From Arion vulgaris (lineage: Eukaryota; Mollusca; Gastropoda; Stylommatophora; Arionidae): a stretch of DNA of 64,000 nt. The stretch covers positions 3,414,501 to 3,478,500 of the forward strand of contig CM036760.1 in the NCBI GenBank assembly GCA_020796225.1, read 5' to 3'. Below, one piece after another: positions 11,677-22,485 of this stretch (its first letter is position 1; the number at the start of each line of letters is the position of its first letter). A program made the translations under genes and the position numbers. Under the pieces are notes generated by a model. The model was given only the letters and a program-made list of their open reading frames with translations, was not told the origin of the DNA and ran no database searches.

Positions 11677-12042
11677 TGGGGGACTGCCTAGAGTAGTTGA
11701 TAGTAGCTCGGCCTGCTAGCTGTGAGACGCGTCATAGCTCGGGTTCGAACCTACTGTCCGGCATTTGTTCGAGTCCCCTGGTCTTACTCAGGACGATAAC
11801 ATGAGTACCTCTGAAGTCGGAGAAAATCTGCCTGTATGGCGAGGGAATACTAATTACGAGTACATTGAGCACACGGCTGCCAGTGTAAAGTAATTTACAA
11901 TGTGCACGCTGCTGCCATTGTAAGAAATTGGAAAACAGATTTTCACGCAAAAATCAGTTTCAGAGATGGAACTTCGTCTGAGTTGAAAGCGGACGAAAGA
12001 AAAAAAAAAAAAAAAGAAAAAACAAAACAAAAAAAAAAAAAA
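11677..12042 (+). mobile_element. SINE family G copy with A-rich tail
   Basis: Starts gggggactgcctagagtagt, has a tRNA-like promoter region with B-box-like gggttcgaacc at about 11741-11751, and ends in an A-rich tail at about 12001-12042. Its middle, around acctctgaagtcgg and cctgtatggcgagg, is the reverse complement of the fragments at 1-135, 44325 and 48736. It is the most complete copy here and shows the family's orientation. Confidence 0.72.
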
Positions 12043-12221
12043 ACTTAATATTATTGTTACTATTATTATTATTAATATATCTTCTTTTTCTTGTTCAATA
12101 ATCCAGCGGCGATTGTTCTCTTGCCCTTGGACATAATGATATTTAGTGGTTTATGCATCTGTTTGTAAGTTATTAATTTGTTCCATTTTTCTGGTCTTTT
12201 AAGAAGTAGCTTAATATTATT

Positions 12222-12475
12222 ATTCTTTGAACGCTCCATATCGATCACTTGTTAACCACTGTGTGAATTTGTATGTGATCTGAGTCCAAGAACGATTGTG
12301 CGTTGAGCCAGTTATGCGCCTACAAGTAGGCCAGTACATCCGATTTCTGCGACGCTTTATATTAACTAGGGAATCTTCCCTAGGCTCCTACCTCACTCGC
12401 CTCTTACGACATGCCTTTAGGTCGCACTGTTACTATTTTTTGCTCCCCCTGTGGGCTGCAGTAACACATGGACGT
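12222..12475 (-). mobile_element. SINE family D copy
   Basis: Reads on the plus strand from a segment like gaacgctccatatcgatcac to ttttgctccccctgtggg, the reverse of the GAA-tailed orientation. All family landmarks are present. Confidence 0.8.
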
Positions 12476-12709
12476 AGGAAGAAGCATCTTCCTGACCTCA
12501 TGCAGCGCTTGGCTCCTGGTGGTGGAGATAAATGGTTTCATGATGATGTGCACACAGCTGTCACTTCAAAGTATGTTGTGGATAAAATACATTCGTGTGA
12601 TTAAGTGGTATGTGGTGGAGTTGGAATTTGCAAAATTATGCTATCTTTATATGTATCTGTGCCATCTTACTCTTTATTTCTTTGGCAAAACACGTAATCA
12701 CAAAGTACT

Positions 12710-12979
12710 GTAGTTTTACAAATTACAAAAACAATGACAAAATACAGCAACGGTTCGACCAAACGAGGCCTTTATCAAGCAAACGAACAACAGGAGTGAC
12801 TAATTTAAAAAAACAACTTTTGGACGACTACACACAAACGTTTCGAATGAAAATCTGGGAATAAAAACGAATAACGAAATAAATGTAACATAAAAAGCAA
12901 ACATAAAAACTAGAAATAGAAAAGAAGAGAAACAATGAAAAATCTAGTAAATATATAACTTGAATACATGCAACATATG
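12710..12979 (-). mobile_element. Penelope-like element, 3' untranslated part
   Basis: On the minus strand this contains ttgataaaggcctcgtttgg, a motif shared with a stretch at about 20400-20460, and it follows the GIY-YIG coding relic at 13220-13594 once the SINE at 12992-13185 is removed. Assignment to the same element rests on position and on that shared motif. Confidence 0.5.
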
Positions 12980-13197
12980 GCCATAGAGATTTTTTTTTTT
13001 TCCGATCCAGAAGCACTTGAGCTTTCAGCTCTTCGGCTCGGTGCCATGGACATCGTAACCCTACGTACACCGTAAATCTGGGGAATCTGTGGCTTTTTCT
13101 GCCATCCCGCGGAATTGAACCCACACACACAGAGGAATAGTCACCTGTAGTCCAACGCGCTACGAACACGCTGGGCAGACGGGCAGCCATAGAGATT
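12980..13197 (-). mobile_element. SINE family A copy with 12-bp target duplication
   Basis: Element 12992-13185 is flanked by perfect copies of gccatagagatt (12980-12991 and 13186-13197). In element orientation it starts tgcccgtctgcccagcgtg, has a tRNA-like gtagcgcgttgg and a B-box-like gggttcaattcc, a body with gttacgatgtccatggcacc, and a poly(A) tail. It interrupts the 3' part of the Penelope-like element. Confidence 0.88.
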
Positions 13198-13219
13198 AAA
13201 GACATGAGAAGAGAAAGTA

Positions 13220-13787
13220 CTAAGAAGCATAGAAATGTAATACGTTGAGCCCGCGTGGTCGCAAGGTACCATACAACGAAATCAACCGATTCTCCAGAGC
13301 AAATCGACTGCAATCATCCGAGGAACATGATCGAGTGGCTGTGACCTGGACATCGTGAGTGCCTAAATGGCTAGTATAATTGAAATGGGTGGCTACACGG
13401 GTCACAGAGCATTGGCGTATGTCGAGCAAGTGCTGGGCGAATCGGTTACTGAGCCTGTTGCTTGTCTCGCCGATATAAGCCTTGTTACACCGCTTACATA
13501 TAATGGCATAGATAAGATTACGAGACTCGCATGTGAAACCATCGTTAATAAGAAACGTGGCTAAAGGAAAAGATACAGTACGCGTCTGTATCACGTAAGC
13601 ACACGTGTTGCAACGCCGACGGCTACACTGGGCAGTGCCAAATGAGTCTGTATATTGGACTTAAGGCGACTGTGTACCAACATATCGTTAAGACTTCTGT
13701 CCCGTCTGTAAGCCCCCAAAGGATAGTTGGGGAAGACTGAACGGGTCTCAGGATCTGACTTAAGGATAGACAGATGACGGAATAAAA
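13220..13787 (-). pseudogene. Penelope-like element: RT thumb and GIY-YIG domain relic
   Basis: The minus frame 13594-13220 reads NLIYAIICKRCNKAYIGET followed by NRLSNRFAQHLLDIRQ, THFN and, near the end, ENRLISLYGTLRPRGLNV. This is the GIY-YIG endonuclease domain (here IYAI and AYIGET) at the C-terminus of Penelope-like reverse transcriptases, which is used for target cleavage. Just upstream (13815-13595) is ILKSDPETRSVFP then SLNDMLVHSRL, the usual link between RT and endonuclease. The frames differ, so the element is decayed. The upstream part continues at 13969. Confidence 0.82.
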
Positions 13788-13968
13788 AGAGCATTGGCTG
13801 AAATCGGATGCACATGTCCTAAACGTGTAGAAGTCCATGCGTTTAGGGGCCTATCAAAATAATGTGCAACGTATACACGTTCTTGGCAATGATCAAACAT
13901 ATCACAAAGAGTGATTAAAATTGGTCGTAAAGAACGAACGCAAAGAAGAAGAAGATGACGGAATAAAA
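13772..13968 (+). mobile_element. SINE family E insertion with 16-bp target duplication
   Basis: The repeat agatgacggaataaaa occurs at 13772-13787 and again at 13953-13968. Between them, 13788-13952 is a 5'-truncated family E copy beginning near attggctgaaatcgg and ending in gaagaagaag. Removing it and one copy of the repeat joins the two halves of the Penelope-like coding relic near residues FRHL, so the insertion came after the host element. Confidence 0.92.
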
Positions 13969-14261
13969 CATTTTTCACCAGTGAACTATGGGGTTGGAAA
14001 GTTAAGATAAGTTTTACTCTGTCAGAGTTAGTAGTCCTATGCTGGCTGGTAAGGGCCTGCTTTCGAGTGATTTTCTGAACTCGATGCATAGCAGATACAA
14101 GCACCTTCTCCGGGTATAGGCGCCTGCCAAATAAATCAAGCATATCGTGAGATCTATCAAGAAAATCATCGTCCTCGCTACAAAGGCAACGAATGCGCAA
14201 GAGATGAGAAAATGGCAAAGAATCACGACAAGCTTGGGGATAGGACGAAGTATAAAGGAGA
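13969..14261 (-). pseudogene. Penelope-like element: RT part upstream of the SINE insertion
   Basis: The minus strand reads HLLRIRCLCSEDDDFLDRS then RRLYPEKVLVSAMHRVQKIT, a region found in Penelope-like reverse transcriptases just before the NP..P(V) segment and the linker to GIY-YIG. It ends with LVKNVLFRH, which continues in 13787-13595 after the inserted SINE. The N-terminal RT domain is missing; the relic stops near a 23-bp array at 14262. Confidence 0.75.
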
Positions 14262-14476
14262 AAACTATGTGCATCATTATACTTGTAATATGTGCATCAT
14301 TATACTTGTAATATGTGCATCATTATACTTGTAATATGTGCATCATTATACTTGTAATATGTGCATCATTATACTTGTAATATGTGCATCATTATACTTG
14401 TAATATGTGCATCATTATACTTGTAATATGTGCATCATTATACTTGTAATATGTGCATCATTATACTTGTAATATA
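14262..14476. repeat. 23-bp minisatellite, about 9 copies
   Basis: Near-perfect copies of acttgtaatatgtgcatcat plus tat, lying exactly between the Penelope-like relic and a LINE fragment. The low divergence suggests recent expansion or homogenisation. Confidence 0.95.
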
Positions 14477-14479
14477 CTG

Positions 14480-14950
14480 ATGGCAGGATATGATCCCAGA
14501 TACAGAGGTCCTGAAAAGAGCTGCTCTTTCCAGCATCTATACAATCGTGATGCAGTCCCAGACATGATGGCAGGACATGTCGCTGGAATGCCAGATTGCA
14601 GAATACCCAAACGACTCTTTTTTCTTGAGCTGCATAGCGGTAAACGCTCACATTGGGGCCAGAAAAGCGATTCAAAGATACACTCAAGAACTCGATGAAT
14701 CTTTTGGCATAGATGTCAACAACTGGGAGAATGCTGCTCAAGACAGATCAGCTTGGCGCACACTTCTTCGACACGGTTCCTCGGCCTGCGAGGCAGGTAG
14801 AACAGGACGGATGGAGCAAAAACGTCAAAACAGAAAGACAGTAAAACTTCCCACAGGTGCAAGTATACCTTGCCCACACTGTACACGAACATTTCAAGCC
14901 CGTATCGGGCTCACTAGTCATCTACGCACACACAGACAAACATAGCGCAA
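14480..14950 (+). mobile_element. LINE 3' coding fragment with C2H2-like C-terminus
   Basis: Joined from two frames: MPDCRIPKRLFFLELHSGKR, then FGIDVNNWENAAQDRSAWR and the finger CPHCTRTFQARIGLTSHLRTH (about 14872-14934). It is the tail of a non-LTR ORF2 with a terminal zinc-finger-like motif. The frame change near 14640 shows decay. The 3' region (14980-15050) repeats a cgtgat(a/g)gacgagcatcatca motif. Confidence 0.8.
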
Positions 14951-15084
14951 CTACATTCCTTTGGATGAAAATGTGTGTGGTCATCATCACCCGTGATAGA
15001 CGAGCATCATCATCCGTGATGGACGAGCATCATCAATATACTGATGTCGTGATAATGGATAGGTATAGGTATATATTTTTATTT

Positions 15085-15590
15085 CTTGTATCTTTCGCTT
15101 CAGAAAATGAGAATCATTATTTGCAACAAGTCATTGTCAGTTGAGATCAGAATGAGAGTTATACAGTGCTACATAAAATCAATACTGACATACGGAAGCG
15201 AATCATGGACAATGAATAAGCAGATCGAAAAATCTCTGAGGGCCACAGAGATGTGGTTTTACAGAAGAAAGATGAGAATCTCATAGACTGCTAAAATGAC
15301 TAATGCGGGGGTGTTGAATGAAGTCAAGACACAGAGAAAGCTTATCATCAATATATGAAAGAGGCAGTCATCGTTTTGAGACATGTGATGAGGAGGGAGA
15401 TTTAGAACATATTGTAACAACCGGTAAAATCGAGGAGACGAGACAGAGGAAGACAGAAAGAAAAAATTTTGGATAGCCTGACTTCATGGCACGGAAGAGC
15501 GTCAACATCTGAGATGATAATCAGCACCAAAGATTTGTGAAGATCCATGATCGCCTACGCCAGCCGGCACCTGATGATGATATCCTTAGC
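15085..15590 (+). mobile_element. LINE C-terminal fragment (YGSESWTMNKQIE family)
   Basis: Reads LSVEIRMRVIQCYIKSILTY then GSESWTMNKQIEKSLRATEM, the RT thumb and following region of non-LTR elements. Frame breaks follow, and it ends in gatgatgat at about 15574. Different in sequence from the other LINE tails in the window. Confidence 0.8.
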
Positions 15591-16222
15591 TTAAAAAAAT
15601 CTCTGGTTGAAATATAGACTTACTTTGTTGCTGCAGTTTACTTCTTTCAACAACCCAACTTGAGTAGAAGTCTACGCAATATTAAGCATAGCACACTACA
15701 CACCGAGAGTTGTTTGTGGTTTCTGTGTCTGCGAGAAAGCTGGGTACTCTCCTCAACGCAATAAAGGAAAAATAGTGAAAACTCATAATTTATTGGATTC
15801 TACAACATCTTTCAACGTTTTCATCGACTTGTATACTTTTAAATAAGTAAGAGGTCAACCAGAGCCCGTGCAAATCTCCATATAGCTTGTTGTAGTCGTC
15901 CATCCTATTTAGATTCATGATTTAGTTCATTTAGGATTTATTGTGTGTGCTTGTATGTTTTCCTGAAGAAGACTTATAGTCGATACGTTGGATTTTTGTT
16001 CGTTTTATTATTTTATTATTCATTTTTGCTTGATTATGTCATACCATACATACGTGTCTCTGTCTTGAAAGGCCAAATGATTACTTATCACTACAGCCTC
16101 CCTATGGTTTTCTCCAAAACTAATCTGATCCGCTCTGACCACCTCGATTTGAAGGTTTCCGCATATCGCTTGAACTGATTGACACGGGATTTAGCCATGT
16201 ATGTTTTTTTTGTTTCTCGTAT

Positions 16223-16227
<5 letters not shown>
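15591..16227. other. Unassigned stretch
   Basis: No supported gene, SINE or array. Small open frames here show no domain pattern. Confidence 0.5.

Positions 16228-16266
<39 letters not shown>
16228..16266. repeat. (CT)n microsatellite
   Basis: About 19 CT dinucleotides preceded by ttctctctttct. Confidence 0.97.
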
Positions 16267-16270
<4 letters not shown>

Positions 16271-17094
16271 CTCCACCTAGACTGATGAAGCAAATTGTAT
16301 CATGAAATTTACTGTTGCTTTTTGAGACTCCGTTCCTCCATACAGCTTCTCGTGAAGATTTGTGTTATTGGGCCAAGTTTCTTTTCTCTGGACTGCTAAC
16401 AGCTGGCAATCTTGCACTATGGACTCTGTCGTCATGTCGTATGTTCAATACTACTGCACCCTCCATATTAGCCTACCTTATCGTGGTTGGAGGGTTTGTG
16501 TGCCTTTAGGATCCTTCAGGCTATGTCGGCGGAGTCTAACTCCTGGCAGGTCTAACCAAGCCGAACAGACTGAAGGTGAAAGGCCAGACCAAAAGGCGGG
16601 GAGCAGGATGGGGCCTCATAAGGTGACAGTGCAGAACCCACCGGCGAGTGGTAAATGCTCTGGCTGCAACCAACCCATCCCCAGCTATGGGACAAATAGC
16701 ACTTGTCCTCTCTCTCTTGAGGAGGACATCCTTTTCTTGTCTTGTCTTCTACTTCTATGACACTTTCCCTTAAGCATAAGGGATTAAACTACAGTGTCCA
16801 GGAAGCACACCCTGCATAAAAGCCTGGGTAGGTGAGCCCGGCAACAGAAGGCTGAAGTCATCTAGAGTAGGACGACTCCAGACAAACCCGGGAAGACAGA
16901 TCTCGTCAGCAGGGGACTGCAACTGTCTAGAGAACAACCTCAAAAAAAGATGTCCTCAGAAACGGAATGTGTCAGCCATTATTGGCGGGGAGGAATCGAC
17001 ACATACGAACAACAAAATACTACTGCAGAATGTGTGTCCCTTTCAACTTTCTGGTGCCACATGTGCATATGCCAGTAGGTCATATTTTGTGTTT
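16267..17094. other. Unassigned stretch with a 132-residue open frame
   Basis: The plus frame 16362-16760 ends with a segment including KCSGCNQPIPSYG. I do not recognise it. It has no splice context or initiation evidence and could be part of a transposable element 5' region. Function unknown. Confidence 0.3.
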
Positions 17095-17305
17095 GTTAAG
17101 CATATGGTTCCCCATTTGACTCAGTCCCTCTCCGATGAAATGACACGCCATCTGCCCAGAGTATTGCACAAAGCACTAATTCCGTAGCTCCGACAATAAT
17201 TCTAGATATCTTTGAAAACAATGTGCCCATGAACAGAACGGCGTGATATAGATTCGAACCCCAGATCTTCGGAGCACAGAGCGAAATGATTGATTACTAA
17301 GCCTC
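17095..17305 (-). mobile_element. SINE family B copy, diverged
   Basis: The plus strand shows ctcagtccctctccgatgaa, gagtattgcacaaagcac and a gattcgaacccc B-box complement, the reverse of the family B order at 27273-27525. The tRNA-like head is strongly diverged. Confidence 0.65.
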
Positions 17306-17469
17306 AGGACCCCCAACGTATTGTGCCTAACCAGAAGGTATTAACCAATTTGAGTTCTCCCAGTGCCCTTCCCACTCGCATATCCTTATATGAAAATAAA
17401 TGCTAGATAGATATTTTTTTGGACAAGTTAAGTGTTTCCGAATTATTCATGTTGTGAATCGCCCGTATA

Positions 17470-17712
17470 GTACCAGGGCTCGAAATGGGAGCAAAGAATA
17501 GTAACACTACGACCTACAAGGCATGTCGTAAGAGGCGACTGAGGTAGGGTCCTAGGAAAGCTACCCTAGTAAAAAGGGGCACAGAAATCTGATGTGCTGG
17601 CTTGTAGACGCGTAACTGGCACAACGTACAATCGCTTCTAGGTTCAGATCACATACAAATCACAAAGAGTGGTCAACACGTGGTCGATGTGGAGCGTTAC
17701 AGAAGAAGAAGA
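17470..17712 (+). mobile_element. SINE family D copy
   Basis: Starts near gggagcaaagaatagtaaca, carries the core catgtcgtaagaggcgact and ends gaagaagaag. One of the clearer copies for orientation. Confidence 0.85.
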
Positions 17713-17879
17713 TTCATGTCGTCTGTAGTCAAACTGGATTTACTTGAGTATGTTCATTGAGTCCCCCTGAATGCATGCATGTGTGTAATCCTGAATACCA
17801 AGCAATCTCGACATTCTGGTCACCGCCATTGTTTCCATTGGTAAGGCTACTTGTTGTAACAGCATAAGTTCTACTTGTA

Positions 17880-18520
17880 GTTTTGTCACTCAAACTTGCT
17901 ATAGAGCGGTCTTCTTCTTCTCTTTCACCATTTACTTCTTTATAGAAATATGTGTGTTTGATCTTGTGTGTGCTTGTTCGGTTGCACTTTGTAAGCTGAT
18001 ATTCATTTCGTAAGGTTGTTCTTGATGCCGTCGCTCCATCTTTTGCGTCATCTTTATCTTGCTCTGTACTCGTTATACTTTTTCTGTGTGGTTCTCTGTG
18101 GTAGTCGGTACCAGGGTATTCTTGTCAGGTGTCCAAACCCTTTAATCTGTTGTTCTTTTATGAATTGCATGGCTGGTTTCACATCCAGTATCCTGATTTC
18201 TTCATTTCTAATTTTGTTTCTTATTGTCACACCTGCAGCTCTTCTAAGACACCTCATCTCTGTCGTTATGATTTTCCGCTCATTAGCTGCTGTTTTTATT
18301 GGCCATGTTTGACACTGGTAACATAGTGTTGGCCAGAAAATCGTTCTTACGAGATTTGCTTTAGTTGTTAGCGATATCTCTTAATGTAACAGCAGTGTTG
18401 TTAACTGCCCCAGGACCTGGTTAGCTTTTGTGCATCGATGGCTGATTTCCCTATCGATACTTCCCTCTGCAGTGAAAATTGCTCCTAATTATTTGACCTA
18501 AAGCGATGTATAAAGAGTAT
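17880..18520 (-). pseudogene. LINE ORF2 C-terminal relic (KPAMQFIKEQQIKGFGHLTR)
   Basis: Read on the minus strand from 18520: SIDREISHRCTKANQVL, then NLVRTIFWPTL-like sequence with WPIKTAANERKI, then MRCLRRAAGVTIRNKIRNEE and KPAMQFIKEQQIKGFGHLTR. This is the region after the RT catalytic core. It is open over long stretches but has frame changes near 18310-18380, and no polymerase core is present. Related tails lie at 32253 and 39970 on the plus strand. Confidence 0.82.
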
Positions 18521-19164
18521 TACGTGTTTCTGTATTTATGAGTGTATTCCTTCACTATAATGTTTACATCCTCCTCCAACCGAAGTAATCTTCGTTACAG
18601 ATACAGCCTAACAAGAACTAAAAATATTATTATCAATTTAACTTCCTGCAACCAGTCAAACATCCGCCGACCTGGTTGTATAAAAATAGAGAAGAAGAGA
18701 AGCAACAATTTAAAGCAAATATGTTTGTGAAAATAAGCGCCACCATTAATACTTTGAGAGTAATCTCCCCTGTTACTAAATTTAAATGTCTAGAGATAGC
18801 TAAAATCGTCTTGTCACTTCTGCATCATAATCGCTGTTTTCATTTGTCAGTTCCTTGTTAAGTTAGCAGCCGACAATAAGTTCTTTATATGTACTTTCCA
18901 CCGCAGCTTTTCAACCACATCGAGAACATAAGAACCCATTTACTAGTTTACGTCAATCATTTGGCTCCAGGTTATCCAAGACACGAAATCTCAGAGATCA
19001 TAATCTGTGAGCAGTGTTAGAAACTTGCAAACTAGAAACGAAGGTTGCAGACACAGACTATTGTTGATCCACTTGTTGCTGTGTAGACCTGAGTTTTAGG
19101 AAGTTGGTTTAGAAAAGTAAATAACTATTGGGAATGATAAATAGTTGGAATAACATTATCATAA
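18521..19164. other. Unassigned stretch
   Basis: No supported feature. Small open frames show no domains. Confidence 0.5.
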
Positions 19165-19627
19165 AATAACCTGTCCTGAGCAGAACTTTACCACCTTTAA
19201 CAGTCGTTGTGAATTTCTCTCTCACGTAGGCCAGATGTCCCACCTCTGAAGCCGTTATACTCCAACCATCAGTTATGTCCTGAGTCCATCTTCTCCGTTG
19301 TCTTCCTCTTCTTCTCTTTGTCGGATGCCTCCTTCCACGATGGTCTTCTCCAACTCTGCGTGTCTCTTTATATGTCCAAAAGCAATTTTCTCATTCTTAT
19401 CTGTGGCATCAGCCAGTTTTCTTTTATTTTGAGTTTTTTCTGGTATAGATCTATTTGTTCTCTTCTCTGTCCAAGATATACGGAGTACTCTTCTGTAACA
19501 CGTATATTCGAATATTTTTCCACCACCTTGTTAAATGTCCATGTTTCACACCCATACGTTGCCACTAGGAATATGCATTCTCTTAGTATTCTTAGCTTTG
19601 TTTACATGTCGGTCACATTCCATACTG
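19165..19627 (-). mobile_element. LINE C-terminal fragment (YGCETWTFNKVVEKY)
   Basis: The minus frame 19565-19368 reads MATYGCETWTFNKVVEKYS, then YLGQRREQIDLYQKKLKIKE and PQIRMRKLL. It belongs with 4290, 27050, 33272 and 62785. Its 5' side runs straight into the 15-bp array at 19628. Confidence 0.8.
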
Positions 19628-20024
19628 TTGTTATATGTTTAATTGTTGTATGTTTAATTGTTGTATGTTTAATTGTTGTATGTTTAATTGTTGTATGTTT
19701 AATTGTTGTATTTTTAATTGCTATATGTTTAATTGTTGTATGTTTAATTGTTGTATGTTTAATTGTTGTATGTTTAATTGTTGTATGTTTAATTGTTGTA
19801 TGTTTAATTGTTGTATGTTTAATTGTTGTATGTTTAATTGTTGTATGTTTAATTGTTGTATGTTTAATTGTTGTATGTTTAATTGTTGTATGTTTAATTG
19901 TTGTATGTTTAATTGTTGTTTGTTTAATTGTTGTATGTTTAATTGTTGTTTGTTTAATTGTTGTATGTTTAATTGTTGTATGTTTAATTGTTGTATGTTT
20001 AATTGTTGTATGTTTAATTGTTGT
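19628..20024. repeat. 15-bp minisatellite, about 26 copies
   Basis: The unit is tgtttaattgttgta and is nearly perfect. It is in phase with codons, giving long CLIVV or CMFNC frames that are not genes. It starts where the LINE at 19165 would continue, beside catactgttgttatatg; the related copy near 4770 has ccttccatatgttagttag there, so the array may have grown from LINE sequence. Confidence 0.97.
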
Positions 20025-20149
20025 GTAAAGTCATGTTTGTTGGAGTAACAAGAAAAGATATTAGTAGAAACAACACCAGTGCTTGATAAAGGCCTTTTGG
20101 TCTCTCCTTCTTCTGCGATCAACTTTGCTATGCGACTACTCCGGTATGT

Positions 20150-20445
20150 GTCATAAACAGGGCGGTGCGCTTGAGGTCTTCACCGGTTCCCATAGTTTGT
20201 CTTGTAGTGTTGTTTCTGTTGGCCAGATCTCCAATCTCTCACTACTCAGACTAGGACAATCTTGCAGGATGTGCTCTGGGGACTGCTTTGGTGCTCCACA
20301 GATGCAGGCTGCCGAGTCCCTGAGACCCATTCTGTGGAGGTGTGCTCTGAGACTGCAGTGTCCTGTTCTAAGTCTGAAGACTGTGGTCTGTGCTTTTCTG
20401 GGCCTTTTGGTTGAAACGTTGCTGTGTATCGTCACTGTTTTAGTA
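20150..20445 (-). pseudogene. LINE C-terminal zinc-knuckle fragment
   Basis: The minus strand reads TTVFRLRTGHCSLRAHLHRM then CICGAPKQSPEHILQDCPSL. The C-x-C...H...C arrangement after an RLRTGH motif marks the end of ORF2 in RNase H-bearing non-LTR elements. Copies at 28500 and 29920 match. It is truncated on both sides. Confidence 0.82.
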
Positions 20446-20754
20446 TTTTGTAAAACTAAAGTACTTTGTTCTTACGTGTTTCGCTACTTTACTAAGTTTT
20501 ACTGCAGTCTTCCCCTTTTTATTAGAACGTACACCGCGACTAGCAAGTATTATTCAGATACAGTTCTGTCACAACCAATAATCGACCACACAAACGATGG
20601 ATACAGCAGCTATAATAGAAACGGTATGAAACACCATATACCAGGCGCATTCGAGAGAACATACCAGAACACTTGGCATACACTGAATATTCGGAGGCAC
20701 AACAAGAATACAGAAAAAAAAGAATATTTACTGTTGTCATTTTAAAGGTTTTTT

Positions 20755-20862
20755 TAAGCCGAAGGATTGACTTTCTTGCACCAGGTTTTAGCACATATAT
20801 CTCAGTCCCGCTCCGCAGAAATGGTACGCCACTAATAGAGAGACAACATTGTGGCACAATGT
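20755..20862 (-). mobile_element. SINE family B, 3' half
   Basis: The plus strand carries gccgaaggattgact, gcaccaggtttta, ctcagtcccgctccgcagaa and atggtacgccac, the reverse of the 3' half of the copy at 27273. The tRNA-like head is absent (5' truncated). Confidence 0.72.
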
Positions 20863-20971
20863 GAAAATAGTATCATAACTCGTAACTAGAATAAGAGGGA
20901 AAAAGTTGTGGACGAACATGGTAACCTATGCTTCCTGGTATGGCACTTGATGCTGATAGGTACTTATGACT

Positions 20972-21200
20972 TCTAATGACTATGTGGTTAAGGGTTTGCC
21001 TTTTGAGTCGAAAGTCGTGGGTTCGAGTCCGGACAGCGGCGTTCTGTTCACGAGTGCATTTTCCCCAGAGACCACTAGGACTGTTGCTGGAGCAGCGGAG
21101 TTCGGGCTTTGTGCAATACTCTCGGCAAGTTGCGTGCCATTTCTGTGGAGAGAGGTCGAGCTGTACGGGGTAAAACCTGGTGCAATGAAGTCAGTCAAAG
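20972..21200 (+). mobile_element. SINE family B copy
   Basis: tRNA-like head with ctatgtggttaagggtttg and B-box-like gggttcgagtccgg, then tctgttcacgagtgca, gactgttgctggagc, ggtaaaacctggtgcaatga and gtcagtc. The open frame through it is incidental. Confidence 0.85.
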
Positions 21201-21317
21201 CAAAGTCACAGTCAGATTTTCAGTCATTTGAGTTATCTCTGAGCAAATCGACATTAACGAACTCACAGCAACTTTAGCTGTCTTTAAGCAAAGCCACCGG
21301 CAACCATGTGTAGTCAG

Positions 21318-21550
21318 GACTGGCAAGGGAAGTAAAGAATAGTAATGCTGCAATCTACAAGACATGTCGTAAGAGGCGATTAAGGTAGGGGACTAGGAAG
21401 CTACCTAGTAAAAAGAAAGCGTCGCAGAAATTGAATGTGCTGGCCTACTTGTAGGCGTGCAACTGGCACAACATACAATCACTCTTAGACTCAGATCACA
21501 TAAAAATCAAAAAGAGTTGTTAACAAGTGGTCGATGTGAAGCGTTCAAAG
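21318..21550 (+). mobile_element. SINE family D copy
   Basis: Contains gtaaagaatagtaatgctgc, acatgtcgtaagaggcga, aggaagctacctag and ends gtggtcgatgtgaagcg. The GAA tail is missing. Confidence 0.8.
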
Positions 21551-21644
21551 TGTCCCGTTCCATATAGTCGTACCTCCGACTTCAGAGCTTAAAGGTATTT
21601 GTCATTTGGATGCATGATTAAGAGATCATAGTTGCTTGTAGTCC

Positions 21645-21900
21645 AACATCGAGCCGTATGTCAACCTAGAGCCGTATGTCAATCTCGAGCCGTATGTCAA
21701 CCTCGAGCCGTATGTCAACCTCGAGCCATATGTCAACCACGAGCCGTATGTCAACCTAGAGCCGTATGTCAACCTAGAGCCGTATGCCAACCTCTAGCTG
21801 TATGTCAACATCGAGCCGTATGTCAACCTCGAGCCTTATGTCAACCTTGAGCCATATGTTAACCTCGAGCTGTATGTCAACCTAGAACCGTATGCCAACC
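21645..21900. repeat. 18-bp minisatellite, about 14 copies
   Basis: The unit is cctcgagccgtatgtcaa, with scattered substitutions. A codon-multiple period produces a QPRAVC open frame that is not supported as a gene. Confidence 0.93.
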
Positions 21901-22485
21901 GAGAATCTTAGTTCCAAGCTAGCCTCGAACCTCGAAATGTCCCCGGCACATGGTCACTACCGTTTGGTGTTATCAATCTAGCTATCAGTGACCGCAGTTC
22001 CCATCATGAACTCTTCTTCAGCGATCTTTGGTCATGTACTTAATTTACTGGGAATCACAAACTTGGCAGTCAGCTTCAGGTCTGTCAGGTTTCCCAAAGC
22101 TTAGTGTTTCAGGTCGACTGAGTGTGACCCCATGATGCAAACTGTTGCCAGTAGCTTTTATTTCTATCTATTGTTGTGTTGTAAATAAACAACTCAAACA
22201 AAAATCAGATTATAATTGTGGGGCTATTTATTATAGACAATTTATGTCAAGGGGGAGTTCAATCTATACATGGCAGTATTTATGATACAAGATTATGTGA
22301 CAACTCACTTTCTCTCTCTCTCTCACACACACACACACAATTATGCAAAAATACATGAATATAAATCAAATTAATGACTAGAAAATAATTCAAAAATCAA
22401 TAATAATTGCTGTGTTCACACAGTCCACAATGTCATTATAGAATCAGAAATAATGGAGAGGGGATAGGAAGGAAACCTGTAGATG
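21901..22485. other. Unassigned stretch with TC/CA microsatellite
   Basis: A (TC)n(CA)n run lies at about 22310-22340. Otherwise AT-rich with no supported feature. Confidence 0.6.

Noticed and set aside
16362..16760. Zinc-binding protein (KCSGCNQPIP)
   Set aside because: Only one pair of cysteines, no further ligands and no gene context; not enough to call a domain.
19318..20048. CLIVV and CMFNC repeat proteins
   Set aside because: The 15-bp array is a whole number of codons, so open frames are automatic.
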